From NCBI RefSeq assembly GCF_025351285.1, contig NZ_JANXWG010000069.1:1-32493 (forward strand): a stretch of 32,493 nucleotides of DNA, in the 5' to 3' direction. This document shows, in pieces, positions 15,333 through 24,185 of the stretch. Origin of the DNA: Novosphingobium sp. GTDB taxonomy: Bacteria; Pseudomonadota; Alphaproteobacteria; Sphingomonadales; Sphingomonadaceae. The position numbers were made by a program, and so were the translations under genes. Under the pieces are notes generated by a model. The model saw only the letters and a list, made by a program, of their open reading frames with translations. It was not told the DNA's origin and did no database searches. Every line of letters begins with the position of its first letter. Within the stretch, counting starts at the first letter, position 1.

Positions 15333-16592
15333 ATGGTCACCGTATCTACGCCCACTAAAACTGCGTCCGCGAACTGGATCGATGCGGCAAAACTCACGCG
15401 TGGGCGCCGTTTCCGTGCGCTCGCATTCCTCTTGATCGCTTATTTCTGCTATGCGTGGTCGTGGAACACAGTTGACATCCTGCGACCATATATCAAGGAA
15501 AGCCTCAATCTGACGCTGACCCAGTCCGGCTCGCTTTACTCGCTGCAATCGGCCGGCGCGGTCGTCGGGGCCGTCATCATGGGGCAAGTTGCCGATAAGA
15601 TTGGTCGTCGCAACGCGCTGAGCATTTCGATGATCGGCTATGGCGCGGGAATTCTCGCGGCCCTGCTTGTGCATGACTACACCCAGCTGATTTTCCAGCG
15701 CGCCTTCCTGGGCTTTTTCATGGGGTCGATGTTCCCAATTGCGGTGGGTATCTATTCCGGCTTGTTTGCGCGCGATGTTCGCGGGGTGATCGCGGGATTT
15801 GTGCTTGGGACCTACAACGTTGCGGTTGCGGCACTGGGCTTCCTGTCGGCAGCGGCGTTCCGTAACGGTTATGACTGGACGGTGTTGTTGTGGATCGGGG
15901 TCGTTCCGATCAGCCTGTCGCTGTTCGCACCGCTGTTCATTCCAGATGACCGGAGGCTAATACCAATGGACGGGATTGCTGATGGTCAAGCTGTGGCGAA
16001 AGCCAAGCTCCCGATCACCGAGCTATTCGCCCCTGGCGTCGCCCGCCAGACCATCCTGCTGGCAACGATGACCGGCCTCAACTTTTTCGCCTATCAGGCC
16101 TTTACGGGGTGGGCGACGACTTACCTGAAGACGGTGCGCGCCATCCCGGACACGGTGGTCGGGGACGTGCTCGGCTGGCAATTTGTCGGCGCTGCGATCG
16201 GCGGTCTAGCCTGGGGCTGGGTCAGCGATCGGCTTGGACGGCGCGCTGCGGCGTGGGGCTTTATTTTCGCGGCAGGCATCATCCCGGTTTACCTTTTCGT
16301 CCCGATGGACACGACACTGCTCGAGATCACCGGATTCACATACGGTGTCATGCTGTCGTGCAGCGCAATCTGGGGGCCGTGGCTTTCCGAACTCTATCCG
16401 CCGCATTTGCGTTCGACCGCAGCGTCGATCTTCAACTGGGGCCGCGTCATCAGCATGACCGCGCCACTGATCACTGCACCGCTGGCTGAGGCATTCGGGC
16501 TTGCGCCGGTTATGTGCCTTGCGTCCGTCAGTTTCGTCGCGGCTGCGGCGATCTGGCTGTCGCTGCCGGAAACACTGAGGCGGGCTGTGTGA
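15333..16592 (+). CDS. MFS transporter
   Basis: Major facilitator superfamily permease with about 12 transmembrane helices (419 residues from ATG 15333). The loop between helices 2 and 3 has motif A (GQVADKIGRRNALS), and its second-half equivalent is WGWVSDRLGRRAAAWG. The general look is of the aromatic acid/organic acid:H+ symporter branch. The frame also has ATGs at 15276 and 15318; I prefer 15333 because it leaves a normal 27-residue cytoplasmic tail before helix 1. None has a strong ribosome-binding site. It is the first gene of the first enzyme operon and overlaps the next gene (GTGA), so it probably imports the substrate across the inner membrane. Confidence 0.9.
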   Translation: MVTVSTPTKTASANWIDAAKLTRGRRFRALAFLLIAYFCYAWSWNTVDILRPYIKESLNLTLTQSGSLYSLQSAGAVVGAVIMGQVADKIGRRNALSISMIGYGAGILAALLVHDYTQLIFQRAFLGFFMGSMFPIAVGIYSGLFARDVRGVIAGFVLGTYNVAVAALGFLSAAAFRNGYDWTVLLWIGVVPISLSLFAPLFIPDDRRLIPMDGIADGQAVAKAKLPITELFAPGVARQTILLATMTGLNFFAYQAFTGWATTYLKTVRAIPDTVVGDVLGWQFVGAAIGGLAWGWVSDRLGRRAAAWGFIFAAGIIPVYLFVPMDTTLLEITGFTYGVMLSCSAIWGPWLSELYPPHLRSTAASIFNWGRVISMTAPLITAPLAEAFGLAPVMCLASVSFVAAAAIWLSLPETLRRAV

Positions 16593-17662
16593 TTCGCTGG
16601 GATGAGCTACCTGAAGTGCGCTCGCCTGTCGGCCGGACGCTGGACGATCTGCTCGAGGAAGGGCCGCAGCGCCAGTCGCTGCCGGGCTATGATCCGATCT
16701 ATCGCGATTTTGTCGATTACATCATCCGTTGCACCCATCGCATCTGGGAACAAAAGAACGTCGGGCTGTGCCGCAGCCATTATGCCCCTGACTGCCTGAT
16801 CCACACTCTCGCCGGACCCGTGACCGGCGTCAACGCAGTGGTGCAGAACACGATCACCACACTGGCGGCAACCCCGGACCGTCTACTGATCGGTGAAGAT
16901 GTTATCTGGTCGGACGACGGAACGGAGGGGCTGTACAGCTCGCATCGAATCGTCAGTCGCTCGACCCACATGGGTGACGACCCGCTGCTCGGTAAGGCGA
17001 CCATGGTGTCGAACGGTGTGATGACGATCGCCGATTGCCTCTGCCGCGAGAACCGCATTGTCGAGGAATGGCTGGTGCGTGACAATCTGCGCGGCGTTCT
17101 GCAAGTCGGCGGTGATCCCTGGGCTGTTGCCAAGGCGCAGGCTGCGGACGATTTGGTCGGTGATGCCGCGCGGCACGGCTGGCGGGCTGAAGCGATCTCG
17201 CGGACGCGCGAACAAGCCGATGTCGCCATACCTACGAGCCATCCCGCAGCCTTGCCGGCGGCCATGCTGGCGGCGGCATTCCGCGATGATCGTTACGGCG
17301 ATGCCGCCCAGGCGCTGTCGCCGACAGCCGAGATCCGCTGGCCGAGCGGCCGCCATGGTTACGGACGAGGCTACGGTATCGGCTGCATAACTCAACTTCG
17401 CAGCGCGCTTCACGATGTCGCCTGGCGGCTCGAGCACATCGCCGCTCGGCCGTTGCCAGGTGGCGATATCGCGGTGGCCCTGCGCTGGAGCCTTGCGGGA
17501 ATGCACAATGGCAACGGCATCTGGGGCGAAGCGAGCGGGCGCGAGCTGCTGGTGATGGCGGTGTCGCATTATCAGTTGCGCGGCGGCCGAATTGTCGAGG
17601 AAATAACAGTGTTCGACGAACTCGCCGTGCTACGACAGATCGCGGGCGGATTGGGCGCATGA
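16589..17662 (+). CDS. SnoaL/NTF2-like protein with two domains
   Basis: A 357-residue protein with two NTF2-fold segments. The first, about residues 45-195, has YRDFVDYIIRCTHRIWEQKNVGLCRSHYAPDC and the ENRIVEEWLVRDN strand typical of SnoaL-like cyclases/hydratases. The second, about 225-350, ends RGGRIVEEITVFDELAVLRQI. SnoaL-like proteins include polyketide cyclases and ester cyclases but also many of unknown activity. The GTG start at 16589 overlaps the MFS stop. It is one of two clear members of this fold in the island, with a third probable one next to it. The reaction is not predictable from sequence. Confidence 0.8.
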   Translation: MIRWDELPEVRSPVGRTLDDLLEEGPQRQSLPGYDPIYRDFVDYIIRCTHRIWEQKNVGLCRSHYAPDCLIHTLAGPVTGVNAVVQNTITTLAATPDRLLIGEDVIWSDDGTEGLYSSHRIVSRSTHMGDDPLLGKATMVSNGVMTIADCLCRENRIVEEWLVRDNLRGVLQVGGDPWAVAKAQAADDLVGDAARHGWRAEAISRTREQADVAIPTSHPAALPAAMLAAAFRDDRYGDAAQALSPTAEIRWPSGRHGYGRGYGIGCITQLRSALHDVAWRLEHIAARPLPGGDIAVALRWSLAGMHNGNGIWGEASGRELLVMAVSHYQLRGGRIVEEITVFDELAVLRQIAGGLGA

Positions 17663-18312
17663 GCGCGCTTGAAACTCTGCGGACGCTGGCAGCTGGCAAG
17701 CGGCCCACGTCGAGCTTGCTCCACACCGCGCGCCTGGCGGCGTACGGCAGCGAATTCTACGGCGAGGAGGCGATCGTCGAGGCGCTGCGGCTTGATTCCC
17801 GACCGCTTTCCAATGCGGCGCAAGTCCTGACCGCTCCCGGCCATGCCGCGATTTTCGATGGTCACTTGGCGTTGTTCGCAGATCTCAACGAGGAACTGGT
17901 CGGGCGCATCTGGCTAATCGGAAACAGCCAACCTGTTGCTCGCGAGCCAGGACTATCGGTCGCTTTCGATCCTGACCTTGCACAGGCGCGCGGCGATGTT
18001 TTTGCGCAAGCCTCGGATCATCCGGCGCTGGAAGATGAAGCGTTCGAGCAGGTGCTGATCGCAGGTCGCTCCATAGCGAATGACGACCCGACTTCGTATC
18101 GCACCCGCGCGCTATGCGTGCGGGCATTCGGCTCAAACGTCGAAGGGGCGGCACTGTTCGCGGTTTCCCGACTCACTGGCCAGCCCGTCCGCACATCCGG
18201 GTTCGCCATGGCGGCAGCCTGCTGGGCACCGGACGGCATCACGATTGTCCGCGATAGCTCGGGCGAGGCTGCGCTTACTGAGGCCGCGTGGACACCGCGC
18301 ATCGGCACATGA
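17659..18312 (+). CDS. Uncharacterised protein, possibly NTF2-like
   Basis: A 217-residue protein that I do not recognise with confidence. The opening (SSLLHTARLAAYGSEFYGEEAIVEALR) resembles the start of an NTF2-like domain. LFAVSRLTGQPVRTSGFAMAAACW near the end could be a beta-sheet of the same fold. There is no signal peptide or membrane segment. ATG 17659 overlaps the upstream stop and its own stop overlaps the hydrolase start, so it is translated as part of the enzyme operon. Its placement suggests a partner or paralogue of the preceding two-domain protein. Confidence 0.7.
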   Translation: MSALETLRTLAAGKRPTSSLLHTARLAAYGSEFYGEEAIVEALRLDSRPLSNAAQVLTAPGHAAIFDGHLALFADLNEELVGRIWLIGNSQPVAREPGLSVAFDPDLAQARGDVFAQASDHPALEDEAFEQVLIAGRSIANDDPTSYRTRALCVRAFGSNVEGAALFAVSRLTGQPVRTSGFAMAAACWAPDGITIVRDSSGEAALTEAAWTPRIGT

Positions 18313-19022
18313 ACGTGACGCCGGTGCTCCTCCCGGGAAACATGTGCGATGCTCGGCTTTGGACAAGGCCGCTACGCGAGGTTATGTCCGGTGCCGTCGA
18401 TGCCGATCTGACTCAGGACGACAGCATCGCCGATATGGCCACGCGAACTTTGGCGGCCGTCGATGGCCCTCTCCTCCTTGTCGGATTCTCGATGGGGGCA
18501 ATAGTTGCGGTCGAAATGTGGGCCCAGCAAAGACGACGAATCTGCGGCCTCGTCCTGCTCGGTTACAACGCCGGAGCGGACCTGTTCGAACGCGCCGCGC
18601 ATCGCCCGCTCCAACAGGCCGAAGTCCGCTCCGGCGGGCTTGAGCGGGTGCTGGTCGAGGAACTCAAGCCGAACTACCTTGGTGCGGCGAACCGAAGCGA
18701 TGCTGCATTGCTCGAACTGCTCCGCGACATGGGGCTGGCGCTCGGTCCGGATGTCTTCGTCCGGCAGAGCAAGGCTTTGCGCCTCCGCCGCGACCGCAGA
18801 CCCGCGCTCGCGAAAATGCGCCTCCCTGTACTCTACGGCTGCGGCATTGAAGATACGCTTTGCCCGCCAAACTGGCACCACGACTGGGCTGCGGCGACGC
18901 CCGGTTCGCGACTTGTGATGCTCGCCGGTGCGGGCCACATGTTGCCGCTGGAGCAGCCTGACGCGACCGCCAGCATGATCGACCAATGGATCCATGATAA
19001 TCGAGAGGCCCTGACCCCATGA
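18309..19022 (+). CDS. Alpha/beta hydrolase
   Basis: A 237-residue alpha/beta-fold hydrolase. The nucleophile elbow VGFSMGA gives Ser61, the acid is probably Asp182 in GCGIEDTLCPP, and the histidine is His210 in GAGHMLPLEQP; all three are present. The short N-terminus (TPVLLPGNMCDARLW) matches the small esterase/lactonase-like hydrolases. The ATG at 18309 overlaps the upstream stop, and its stop overlaps the MetE-like gene. In this operon it could open an ester, lactone or thioester; the substrate is unknown. Confidence 0.88.
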   Translation: MNVTPVLLPGNMCDARLWTRPLREVMSGAVDADLTQDDSIADMATRTLAAVDGPLLLVGFSMGAIVAVEMWAQQRRRICGLVLLGYNAGADLFERAAHRPLQQAEVRSGGLERVLVEELKPNYLGAANRSDAALLELLRDMGLALGPDVFVRQSKALRLRRDRRPALAKMRLPVLYGCGIEDTLCPPNWHHDWAAATPGSRLVMLAGAGHMLPLEQPDATASMIDQWIHDNREALTP

Positions 19023-20170
19023 CTGACCGCATCTTGACCACGCACGTTGGCTCTCTGCCGCGCTCAGCCGCTGTCACTGATTTGGTCTTTGCGACCGAAC
19101 GCGGTGATCCAGTGGATGCGGGGCAATTCGACGCGGTGATTGGTGCGGCGGTCGACGATGCCGTTGCGAGACAGGTTGCGGCGGGGATCGATCTGGTCAG
19201 CGACGGCGAGATGTCGAAGATCAGCTACGCGACCTACATCAAGGATCGCATCACCGGCTTCGACGGTGACAGCCCGCGCACTCCGCCCGCCGACCTTGAA
19301 GACTATCCCGCTTACATGGCGCGCCAGAATGCCGGCGGCGGAACGCCGACCTATCGCCGCCCCAAATGCATCGGCCCGGTCGCTCCGAAGACGTTAGAGC
19401 CTTTGGAGCATGACATCAAACATATGGCGACTGCGCTGGCCCGACACCGCCCCGTTGGGGGCTTCATGAACGCCGCTTCTCCGGGTGTGATCGCACTCTT
19501 CCAGCCCAATGAGCATTACCCCACACAGGACGACTATCTCGAAGCGCTGGGCGAGGCGATGCGCCCTGAGTACGAGGCGATCGTGGCAGCGGGCCTGATC
19601 CTGCAACTGGACTCTCCCGATCTGGGACTGGGGCGGCACATGACGTACAAAGGCCGCAGTGATGCCGAATACCTCACGCTGATCGGGATGCATGTCGAAG
19701 TGCTCAACCACGCGCTCCGCAATGTGCCGGCCGACCGGGCGCGAATGCATGTCTGCTGGGGCAATTATGAAGGACCGCATACCCACGATGTCGAAATGGG
19801 CGTGATCCTGCCGACTCTGATGGGGGCTAAGCCCGCCGGGCTGCTGTTCGAAACCTCGAACCCGCGCCACCAGCATGACTGGAATTATTTCGCTGAAATG
19901 ATCGACATCATCCCCGAGGAAAAAATTCTCATCCCTGGCGTCATCGACAGCACTACCAATTTCGTCGAGCATCCGCGCGTCGTTGCCGAGCGGATTGAGC
20001 GGTTCGCGAACATCGTCGGACGCGAGCGCGTTATCGCCGGCACGGACTGTGGCTTTTCGACCTTTGCTGGGTTTGGCGCGGTCGATCCCGACATCGTTTA
20101 CGCCAAACTGGGCGCACTGGCCGAGGGCGCGGCGCTGGCGAGCGCGTTCCTGTGGAAAGCGGCGGCATGA
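19019..20170 (+). CDS. MetE-like (cobalamin-independent methionine synthase II family) zinc alkyltransferase
   Basis: A 383-residue single-barrel protein related to the C-terminal half of MetE and to epoxyalkane:coenzyme M transferase. The zinc ligands are visible: His244 and Cys246 in MHVCWGNYEG, Glu278 in LLFETSN, and Cys344 in GTDCGFSTF. LTTHVGSLPR at the start and SDGEMSKISYATYI are typical of this branch. Such enzymes activate a thiol on zinc for attack on a methyl or alkyl donor. It lacks the N-terminal barrel of true MetE and sits in a catabolic operon. A role in demethylation or thiol conjugation of the substrate is more likely than methionine synthesis. ATGA overlaps occur at both ends. 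Confidence 0.85.
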   Translation: MTDRILTTHVGSLPRSAAVTDLVFATERGDPVDAGQFDAVIGAAVDDAVARQVAAGIDLVSDGEMSKISYATYIKDRITGFDGDSPRTPPADLEDYPAYMARQNAGGGTPTYRRPKCIGPVAPKTLEPLEHDIKHMATALARHRPVGGFMNAASPGVIALFQPNEHYPTQDDYLEALGEAMRPEYEAIVAAGLILQLDSPDLGLGRHMTYKGRSDAEYLTLIGMHVEVLNHALRNVPADRARMHVCWGNYEGPHTHDVEMGVILPTLMGAKPAGLLFETSNPRHQHDWNYFAEMIDIIPEEKILIPGVIDSTTNFVEHPRVVAERIERFANIVGRERVIAGTDCGFSTFAGFGAVDPDIVYAKLGALAEGAALASAFLWKAAA

Positions 20171-20922
20171 CCTTCCGCGAACGCCTCCGTGCGGGCGAAC
20201 TGCTGGCCGGTACCTGGGTCAAGACTCCGCACCCGCATGTCGTTGAAGTGCTGGGGCTGTCACCGCTCGACGTCCTGGTGCTCGACGCCGAGCATGCACC
20301 GTTCGACCGGGTAAGCCTGGACGCGTGCATCATGGCTGCGCGGGCGGCGGGTGAGCCAGTGCTGATACGTCCCGCGTCATCTTCCCACGAGCACATCCTG
20401 AACGCGCTCGATTGCGGGGCGGATGGGGTCATCGTGCCGCACGTCCGCTCCGCCAACGAAGCCCGCGAGATCGTCCGCGCCTGTCACTATGTTCCAGGCG
20501 GGCGCGGCTTTGCCGGCAGCACCCGCGCGGCGGGATATACGACTCTGGGTATGGCGAAGCACCGAGATGCAGCGCGCGGGGTGACTGTGATAGCCCAGAT
20601 CGAGGACGCTGAAGCGATCGACGCGATTGAGGAAATCGCAGCCGTAGAGGGGGTCGATGCATTGTTCATCGGCCGCGCAGACCTTACCATCAGCTATGCC
20701 GTCGCTGACCCTGACGATCCAATCGTTGTGGCTGCCGTCGAACGAGTATGCGCAGCAGGAAAATCAGCCGGCCGCGCTGTCGGCATGTTCCTGGGCCGTG
20801 TCGGCGACGTCCCCCTGTGGCGCGACAAAGGAGCCAGTCTGTTCGTCCTGCAATCCGATCAGGATTTCCTTCTGCAGGGCGCGGGTCGCCTCCACGATGC
20901 CATAAAATCCGTACCGGACTGA
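20167..20922 (+). CDS. HpcH/HpaI family aldolase
   Basis: A 251-residue class II (metal-dependent) aldolase of the HpcH/HpaI family, which cleaves 4-hydroxy-2-oxo acids to pyruvate and an aldehyde. Conserved blocks are LDAEHAPFDR (the base histidine), PVLIRP (the pyruvate-binding arginine), VIAQIEDAEAID (metal Glu) and ALFIGRADLTIS (metal Asp). ATG 20167 overlaps the MetE-like stop. It is the last gene of the first operon and ends 10 bases from the end of the convergent bicupin gene. It is probably the carbon-carbon cleavage step of the pathway. Confidence 0.92.
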   Translation: MTFRERLRAGELLAGTWVKTPHPHVVEVLGLSPLDVLVLDAEHAPFDRVSLDACIMAARAAGEPVLIRPASSSHEHILNALDCGADGVIVPHVRSANEAREIVRACHYVPGGRGFAGSTRAAGYTTLGMAKHRDAARGVTVIAQIEDAEAIDAIEEIAAVEGVDALFIGRADLTISYAVADPDDPIVVAAVERVCAAGKSAGRAVGMFLGRVGDVPLWRDKGASLFVLQSDQDFLLQGAGRLHDAIKSVPD

Positions 20923-20932
20923 AAGGAGAGCT

Positions 20933-21856
20933 TCAGCCGCTTACCCGGTACACGACGGATCCGGGGCCGGAGAGGCGGCGCTCGATGCCCACGGGCACTG
21001 TCATGGCATCGCCTGGCCCCAGCGTCAGCGTCGAAGCAGCCAGTTCGACCGTGATCGAGCCCGACTGGACGAACAGAACCTCGGGTGTGCCAGGCGTGCA
21101 TATGTCATCCGCCATCATGTCCAGCCGGTCGAGAGAGAACGGGTGCGGCCAGCGGAGCGGCGCATTCTCGCCTATGATCGGCATAGTCCCCTCGGCGGCG
21201 TTCGCGCGCCAGACAAGCAGTTCGGCCTCGGCGGCAGTGGCTCTCTTCAGGGCGGCTACTTGCGCTTCGGTGGTTCGCAGCATCGGCCGGACATCCGCAG
21301 GAACCTCCTCGCCCGCGAGCGTGTCGATCAGTCGTCCATTTTCAAGCAGTACCAGCCCAAAGCCAGATGCCATGTCAAAGACCTGCGGCGCCCATAGCAC
21401 GCGCCCCGGGTCGTCTCCGCCCAGCACTGCGAACAGAAACCCGGCATCATCGCCGATATTGGTGAATCCGCGAAACATGCCTGTCGGTAGCGAGATCACG
21501 TCACCGGGGTGCAGCACCACCTGCGCATCCTCGCCAGTTTCGCCAAGGTCGAAGCGCCAGGTGCCGGTGTGAACCACGAACACTTCCGCCGTATCGTGGC
21601 TGTGCTGCGAGTTGACGCAGCCGGGCGGCTGGCGCGCGCCGCCGATGTTGAAGCCATGCGGCTCGGTGATGTGGACATATTGGTCGGGGTTCTCAGACAC
21701 TCCCGGGCCGATGATGGTAAAGTTTTCCTTCGCCTCCGAACCCGGCGTGCGCGTATCTATGAACGCGTTGTAGCATGGTCGCAGCTCGGAATAGCGAACC
21801 ACCCGAGCCTCCAATGCTGCTTCGGTCCAAGTTGTCTGCAGCGCCGATTCAGTCAT
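20933..21856 (-). CDS. Bicupin protein
   Basis: A 307-residue protein with two cupin domains. The N-terminal one (about 75-150) has motif 1 with His85, His87 and Glu91 (SQHSHDTAEVF) and motif 2 LPTGMFRGFTN, where the usual metal-ligand His is Arg129. The C-terminal cupin (about 265-305, VLFVQSGSITVEL...GPGDAMTVPVGIERR) lacks clear metal ligands. Bicupins include dioxygenases, isomerases and binding proteins, and I cannot choose between them. ATG 21856 has a perfect AGGAG nine bases upstream; the frame extends to 21898 without support. It is divergent from the SnoaL-like gene across a GCAGTCA half-operator. Confidence 0.85.
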   Translation of the reverse strand: MTESALQTTWTEAALEARVVRYSELRPCYNAFIDTRTPGSEAKENFTIIGPGVSENPDQYVHITEPHGFNIGGARQPPGCVNSQHSHDTAEVFVVHTGTWRFDLGETGEDAQVVLHPGDVISLPTGMFRGFTNIGDDAGFLFAVLGGDDPGRVLWAPQVFDMASGFGLVLLENGRLIDTLAGEEVPADVRPMLRTTEAQVAALKRATAAEAELLVWRANAAEGTMPIIGENAPLRWPHPFSLDRLDMMADDICTPGTPEVLFVQSGSITVELAASTLTLGPGDAMTVPVGIERRLSGPGSVVYRVSG

Positions 21857-21890
21857 TTTTGCTCCTGTCCCCTGTTTGAGGGTTGCAGTA

Positions 21891-21910
21891 TTTTGCATTC
21901 GCAGTCAATA
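21891..21910. promoter_or_regulatory. Candidate LacI half-operator (bicupin/SnoaL divergent promoter)
   Basis: TTTTGCATTCGCAGTCAATA shares TTGCA-TCGCAGTCAA with the 15185-15206 palindrome, with only one internal base different over 16. The left half is degenerate here. It lies in the 61-base divergent gap, eight bases before the plus-strand start codon. Confidence 0.5.
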
Positions 21911-21917
21911 TGCTCCG

Positions 21918-22859
21918 ATGAATATCGCTATTCCGGCAGAACTCGGACCAAACGGCATCTTTGCCCGCGATGCGCTTGATCGACTGGCTACGGACCACGT
22001 GCTCGACGCCTGTAGGCCGATAGAACGGGGCGCGGGTGCCGATTTCGTCGCAGGCTGGCTATTGGCCCCGCTTGCGGCGGCGTTGCCGAACTATGAGGTA
22101 CGCGCCGACATAGCGATGCGGGGTGACTTCAAAGGCGGCAGCTGGACGGCGTCGAGTGGCCACATCTGCGGCATATTCACCGCGCCCTTGTTCGGTATCC
22201 CGGCGACGGGCCGCGTGGCCTTCCTTCGCTTCGGATGCTTCCAGCGCTGGGTAGCAGGGTTGGTTACGGAAACGATCGTGATCCTCGATCTGCCGGCGCT
22301 GATGCTGCAGGCCGGGGTTTGGCCGCTTGCCGCGCCGCTTGGCCCGAATATCATGGCTCCGGGCCCGCTTGGCGGCGGCGGCATCTGGCCTGACGGTGAT
22401 GGTGCGGCAAGCCTTGCCATTGTCGAGGGCATGATCGGCGGGCTCATGAAGTATGACGGCTCACTCAAAACCATGAATATGCGCGATTTCTTCGCGGAGC
22501 ACTTCTGGTGGTTCGGGCCGGGGCCGATCGGAAGCTTCCAGGGTTTTTCCGACTACGAGCGCGGTCACGCGACGCCGTTCCTGACAGCTTTCCCCGATCG
22601 CGTCGGCGGCAACCACCGCGCGCGCTTCGGCGACGGCGCGTTCGTTGCATCGACCGGCTGGCCCAGCATCACCGCGACGCACAAGGGCTCGGGCTGGCTC
22701 GGCCTTGATGCCACCGGCAAAGCGATCACGATGCGGGTCATGGATTTCTGGCGCGCCCGGGGCGACCTGCTCATCGAGAACTGGGTGATGATCGATATTC
22801 CCGATCTGCTTGGCCAGATCGGCATCGATCTATTCGCAATTTTACCAATCAAGGATTGA
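21918..22859 (+). CDS. SnoaL/NTF2-like polyketide-cyclase family protein
   Basis: A 313-residue protein with two NTF2-like halves. The first has [34 protein letters not shown] followed by [16 protein letters not shown], the SnoaL hallmark. The second has [25 protein letters not shown] and a similar [20 protein letters not shown] 21918 has no visible Shine-Dalgarno. The operator-like GCAGTCA is only 10 bases upstream, so transcription may start close to the codon. It is the first gene of the second enzyme operon and a second clear two-domain member of this fold in the island. Confidence 0.85.
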   Translation: MNIAIPAELGPNGIFARDALDRLATDHVLDACRPIERGAGADFVAGWLLAPLAAALPNYEVRADIAMRGDFKGGSWTASSGHICGIFTAPLFGIPATGRVAFLRFGCFQRWVAGLVTETIVILDLPALMLQAGVWPLAAPLGPNIMAPGPLGGGGIWPDGDGAASLAIVEGMIGGLMKYDGSLKTMNMRDFFAEHFWWFGPGPIGSFQGFSDYERGHATPFLTAFPDRVGGNHRARFGDGAFVASTGWPSITATHKGSGWLGLDATGKAITMRVMDFWRARGDLLIENWVMIDIPDLLGQIGIDLFAILPIKD

Positions 22860-22861
22860 TC

Positions 22862-24181
22862 GTGGCCGAATATCTGAAACGCAGCGTAAATTTTGAGGCG
22901 AAGGCCGACAGCGACCGCAAGGTTCGTGAAACAGTCGAAGCCATCCTGTCCGACATTTCGGTACGCGGCGACGCGGCGGTACGCGAGCTCAGCGTGCGGT
23001 TCGACAACTGGGACCGAGAAAATTACCGTCTGACCGATGTCGAAATTCAGGATTGTATCGACCAGTTGACCGGTCAGGACCTCAAGGACATCGAATTTGC
23101 CCAGGCGCAGGTGCGCAACTTCGCCCAAATTCAGCGGGCTTCGCTCGCGGATGTCGAGGTGGAAACCCTGCCGGGTGTGGTGCTGGGGCACAAGCATATC
23201 CCGGTGAATGCCGCTGGCTGCTACGTGCCCGGCGGCAAGTACCCGCTGCTCGCATCGGCGCATATGAGCGTGATCACCGCCAAGGTCGCGGGGGTTGAGC
23301 GGGTCGTTACCTGTGCTCCGCCATTTGGGGGTAGGCCCGCTCCGGCAATCGTGGCTGCGCAGGCAATGGCGGGAGCCGATGAAATCTGGTGCCTCGGCGG
23401 AATCCAGGCGGTTGGCGCGATGGCGCTGGGTACGGCCAGCATGGACCCGGTCGACATTCTGGTGGGACCAGGCAATGCTTATGTCGCCGAAGCGAAGCGT
23501 CAGCTGTTCGGGCGGGTTGGGATCGATTTGTTCGCGGGACCGACCGAAACGCTGGTGATCTGCGACGAATTTGGCTGCGACGGCGAGCTGGCTGCGACCG
23601 ATCTGCTCGGGCAAGCTGAACATGGTCCGGATTCGCCGGCGATACTGCTGACCACCAGTCGCGCCCTCGCCGAAGAAACAATTCGCGAAGTCGAGCGCTT
23701 GCTGACGATCTTGCCAACGGCGGACATTGCGCGGCGCGCATGGGAAAACTTCGGCGAAGTGATCGTCGCGGCGGACGATGCAGAAATGGTTCGCATCGCG
23801 GATGAAATCGCCAGCGAGCACGTCCAGGTGATGACCCGCGATCCCGATTTTTTCCTAAGACATATGACCAACTACGGTGCCCTGTTCCTCGGCGCGCGGA
23901 CCAATGTCAGTTTCGGCGACAAGGTGATCGGCACCAATCATACACTGCCAACCAAAAAAGCCGCGCGATTTACCGGTGGCCTATGGGTTGGGAAATTCCT
24001 CAAGACGTGCACTTACCAGCGGGTCCTGACCAACGAGGCCAGCACCATGATCGGTGAATACTGCTCGCGGCTGTGCGCGCTTGAGGGTTTTGCGGGACAC
24101 GGCGAGCAGGCTAATATCCGCGTGCGCCGGTATGGCGGACGCAACGTCCCCTATGCGGGGAAGGCCGAGCCGGCAGCATGA
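22862..24181 (+). CDS. HisD/HpsN-like NAD-dependent zinc alcohol dehydrogenase
   Basis: A 439-residue protein of the histidinol dehydrogenase superfamily. Family blocks include [33 protein letters not shown], the zinc region [27 protein letters not shown] and the C-terminal [10 protein letters not shown] histidine. HisD oxidises an alcohol to an acid in two steps. The [21 protein letters not shown] stretch is the form seen in HpsN-type sulfopropanediol dehydrogenases rather than HisD proper. With no other his genes here, a catabolic alcohol substrate is expected. GTG 22862 has AAGGA at ideal spacing, so I prefer it over TTG 22856. Confidence 0.88.
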   Translation: MAEYLKRSVNFEAKADSDRKVRETVEAILSDISVRGDAAVRELSVRFDNWDRENYRLTDVEIQDCIDQLTGQDLKDIEFAQAQVRNFAQIQRASLADVEVETLPGVVLGHKHIPVNAAGCYVPGGKYPLLASAHMSVITAKVAGVERVVTCAPPFGGRPAPAIVAAQAMAGADEIWCLGGIQAVGAMALGTASMDPVDILVGPGNAYVAEAKRQLFGRVGIDLFAGPTETLVICDEFGCDGELAATDLLGQAEHGPDSPAILLTTSRALAEETIREVERLLTILPTADIARRAWENFGEVIVAADDAEMVRIADEIASEHVQVMTRDPDFFLRHMTNYGALFLGARTNVSFGDKVIGTNHTLPTKKAARFTGGLWVGKFLKTCTYQRVLTNEASTMIGEYCSRLCALEGFAGHGEQANIRVRRYGGRNVPYAGKAEPAA

Positions 24182-24185
24182 TCGC

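Noticed and set aside
19019..20170. Annotation as methionine synthase MetE
   Set aside because: It is half the length of MetE and lacks the N-terminal barrel; context is catabolic.
22862..24181. Annotation as biosynthetic histidinol dehydrogenase
   Set aside because: No his neighbours, the gene sits in a catabolic operon, and key regions are HpsN-like.
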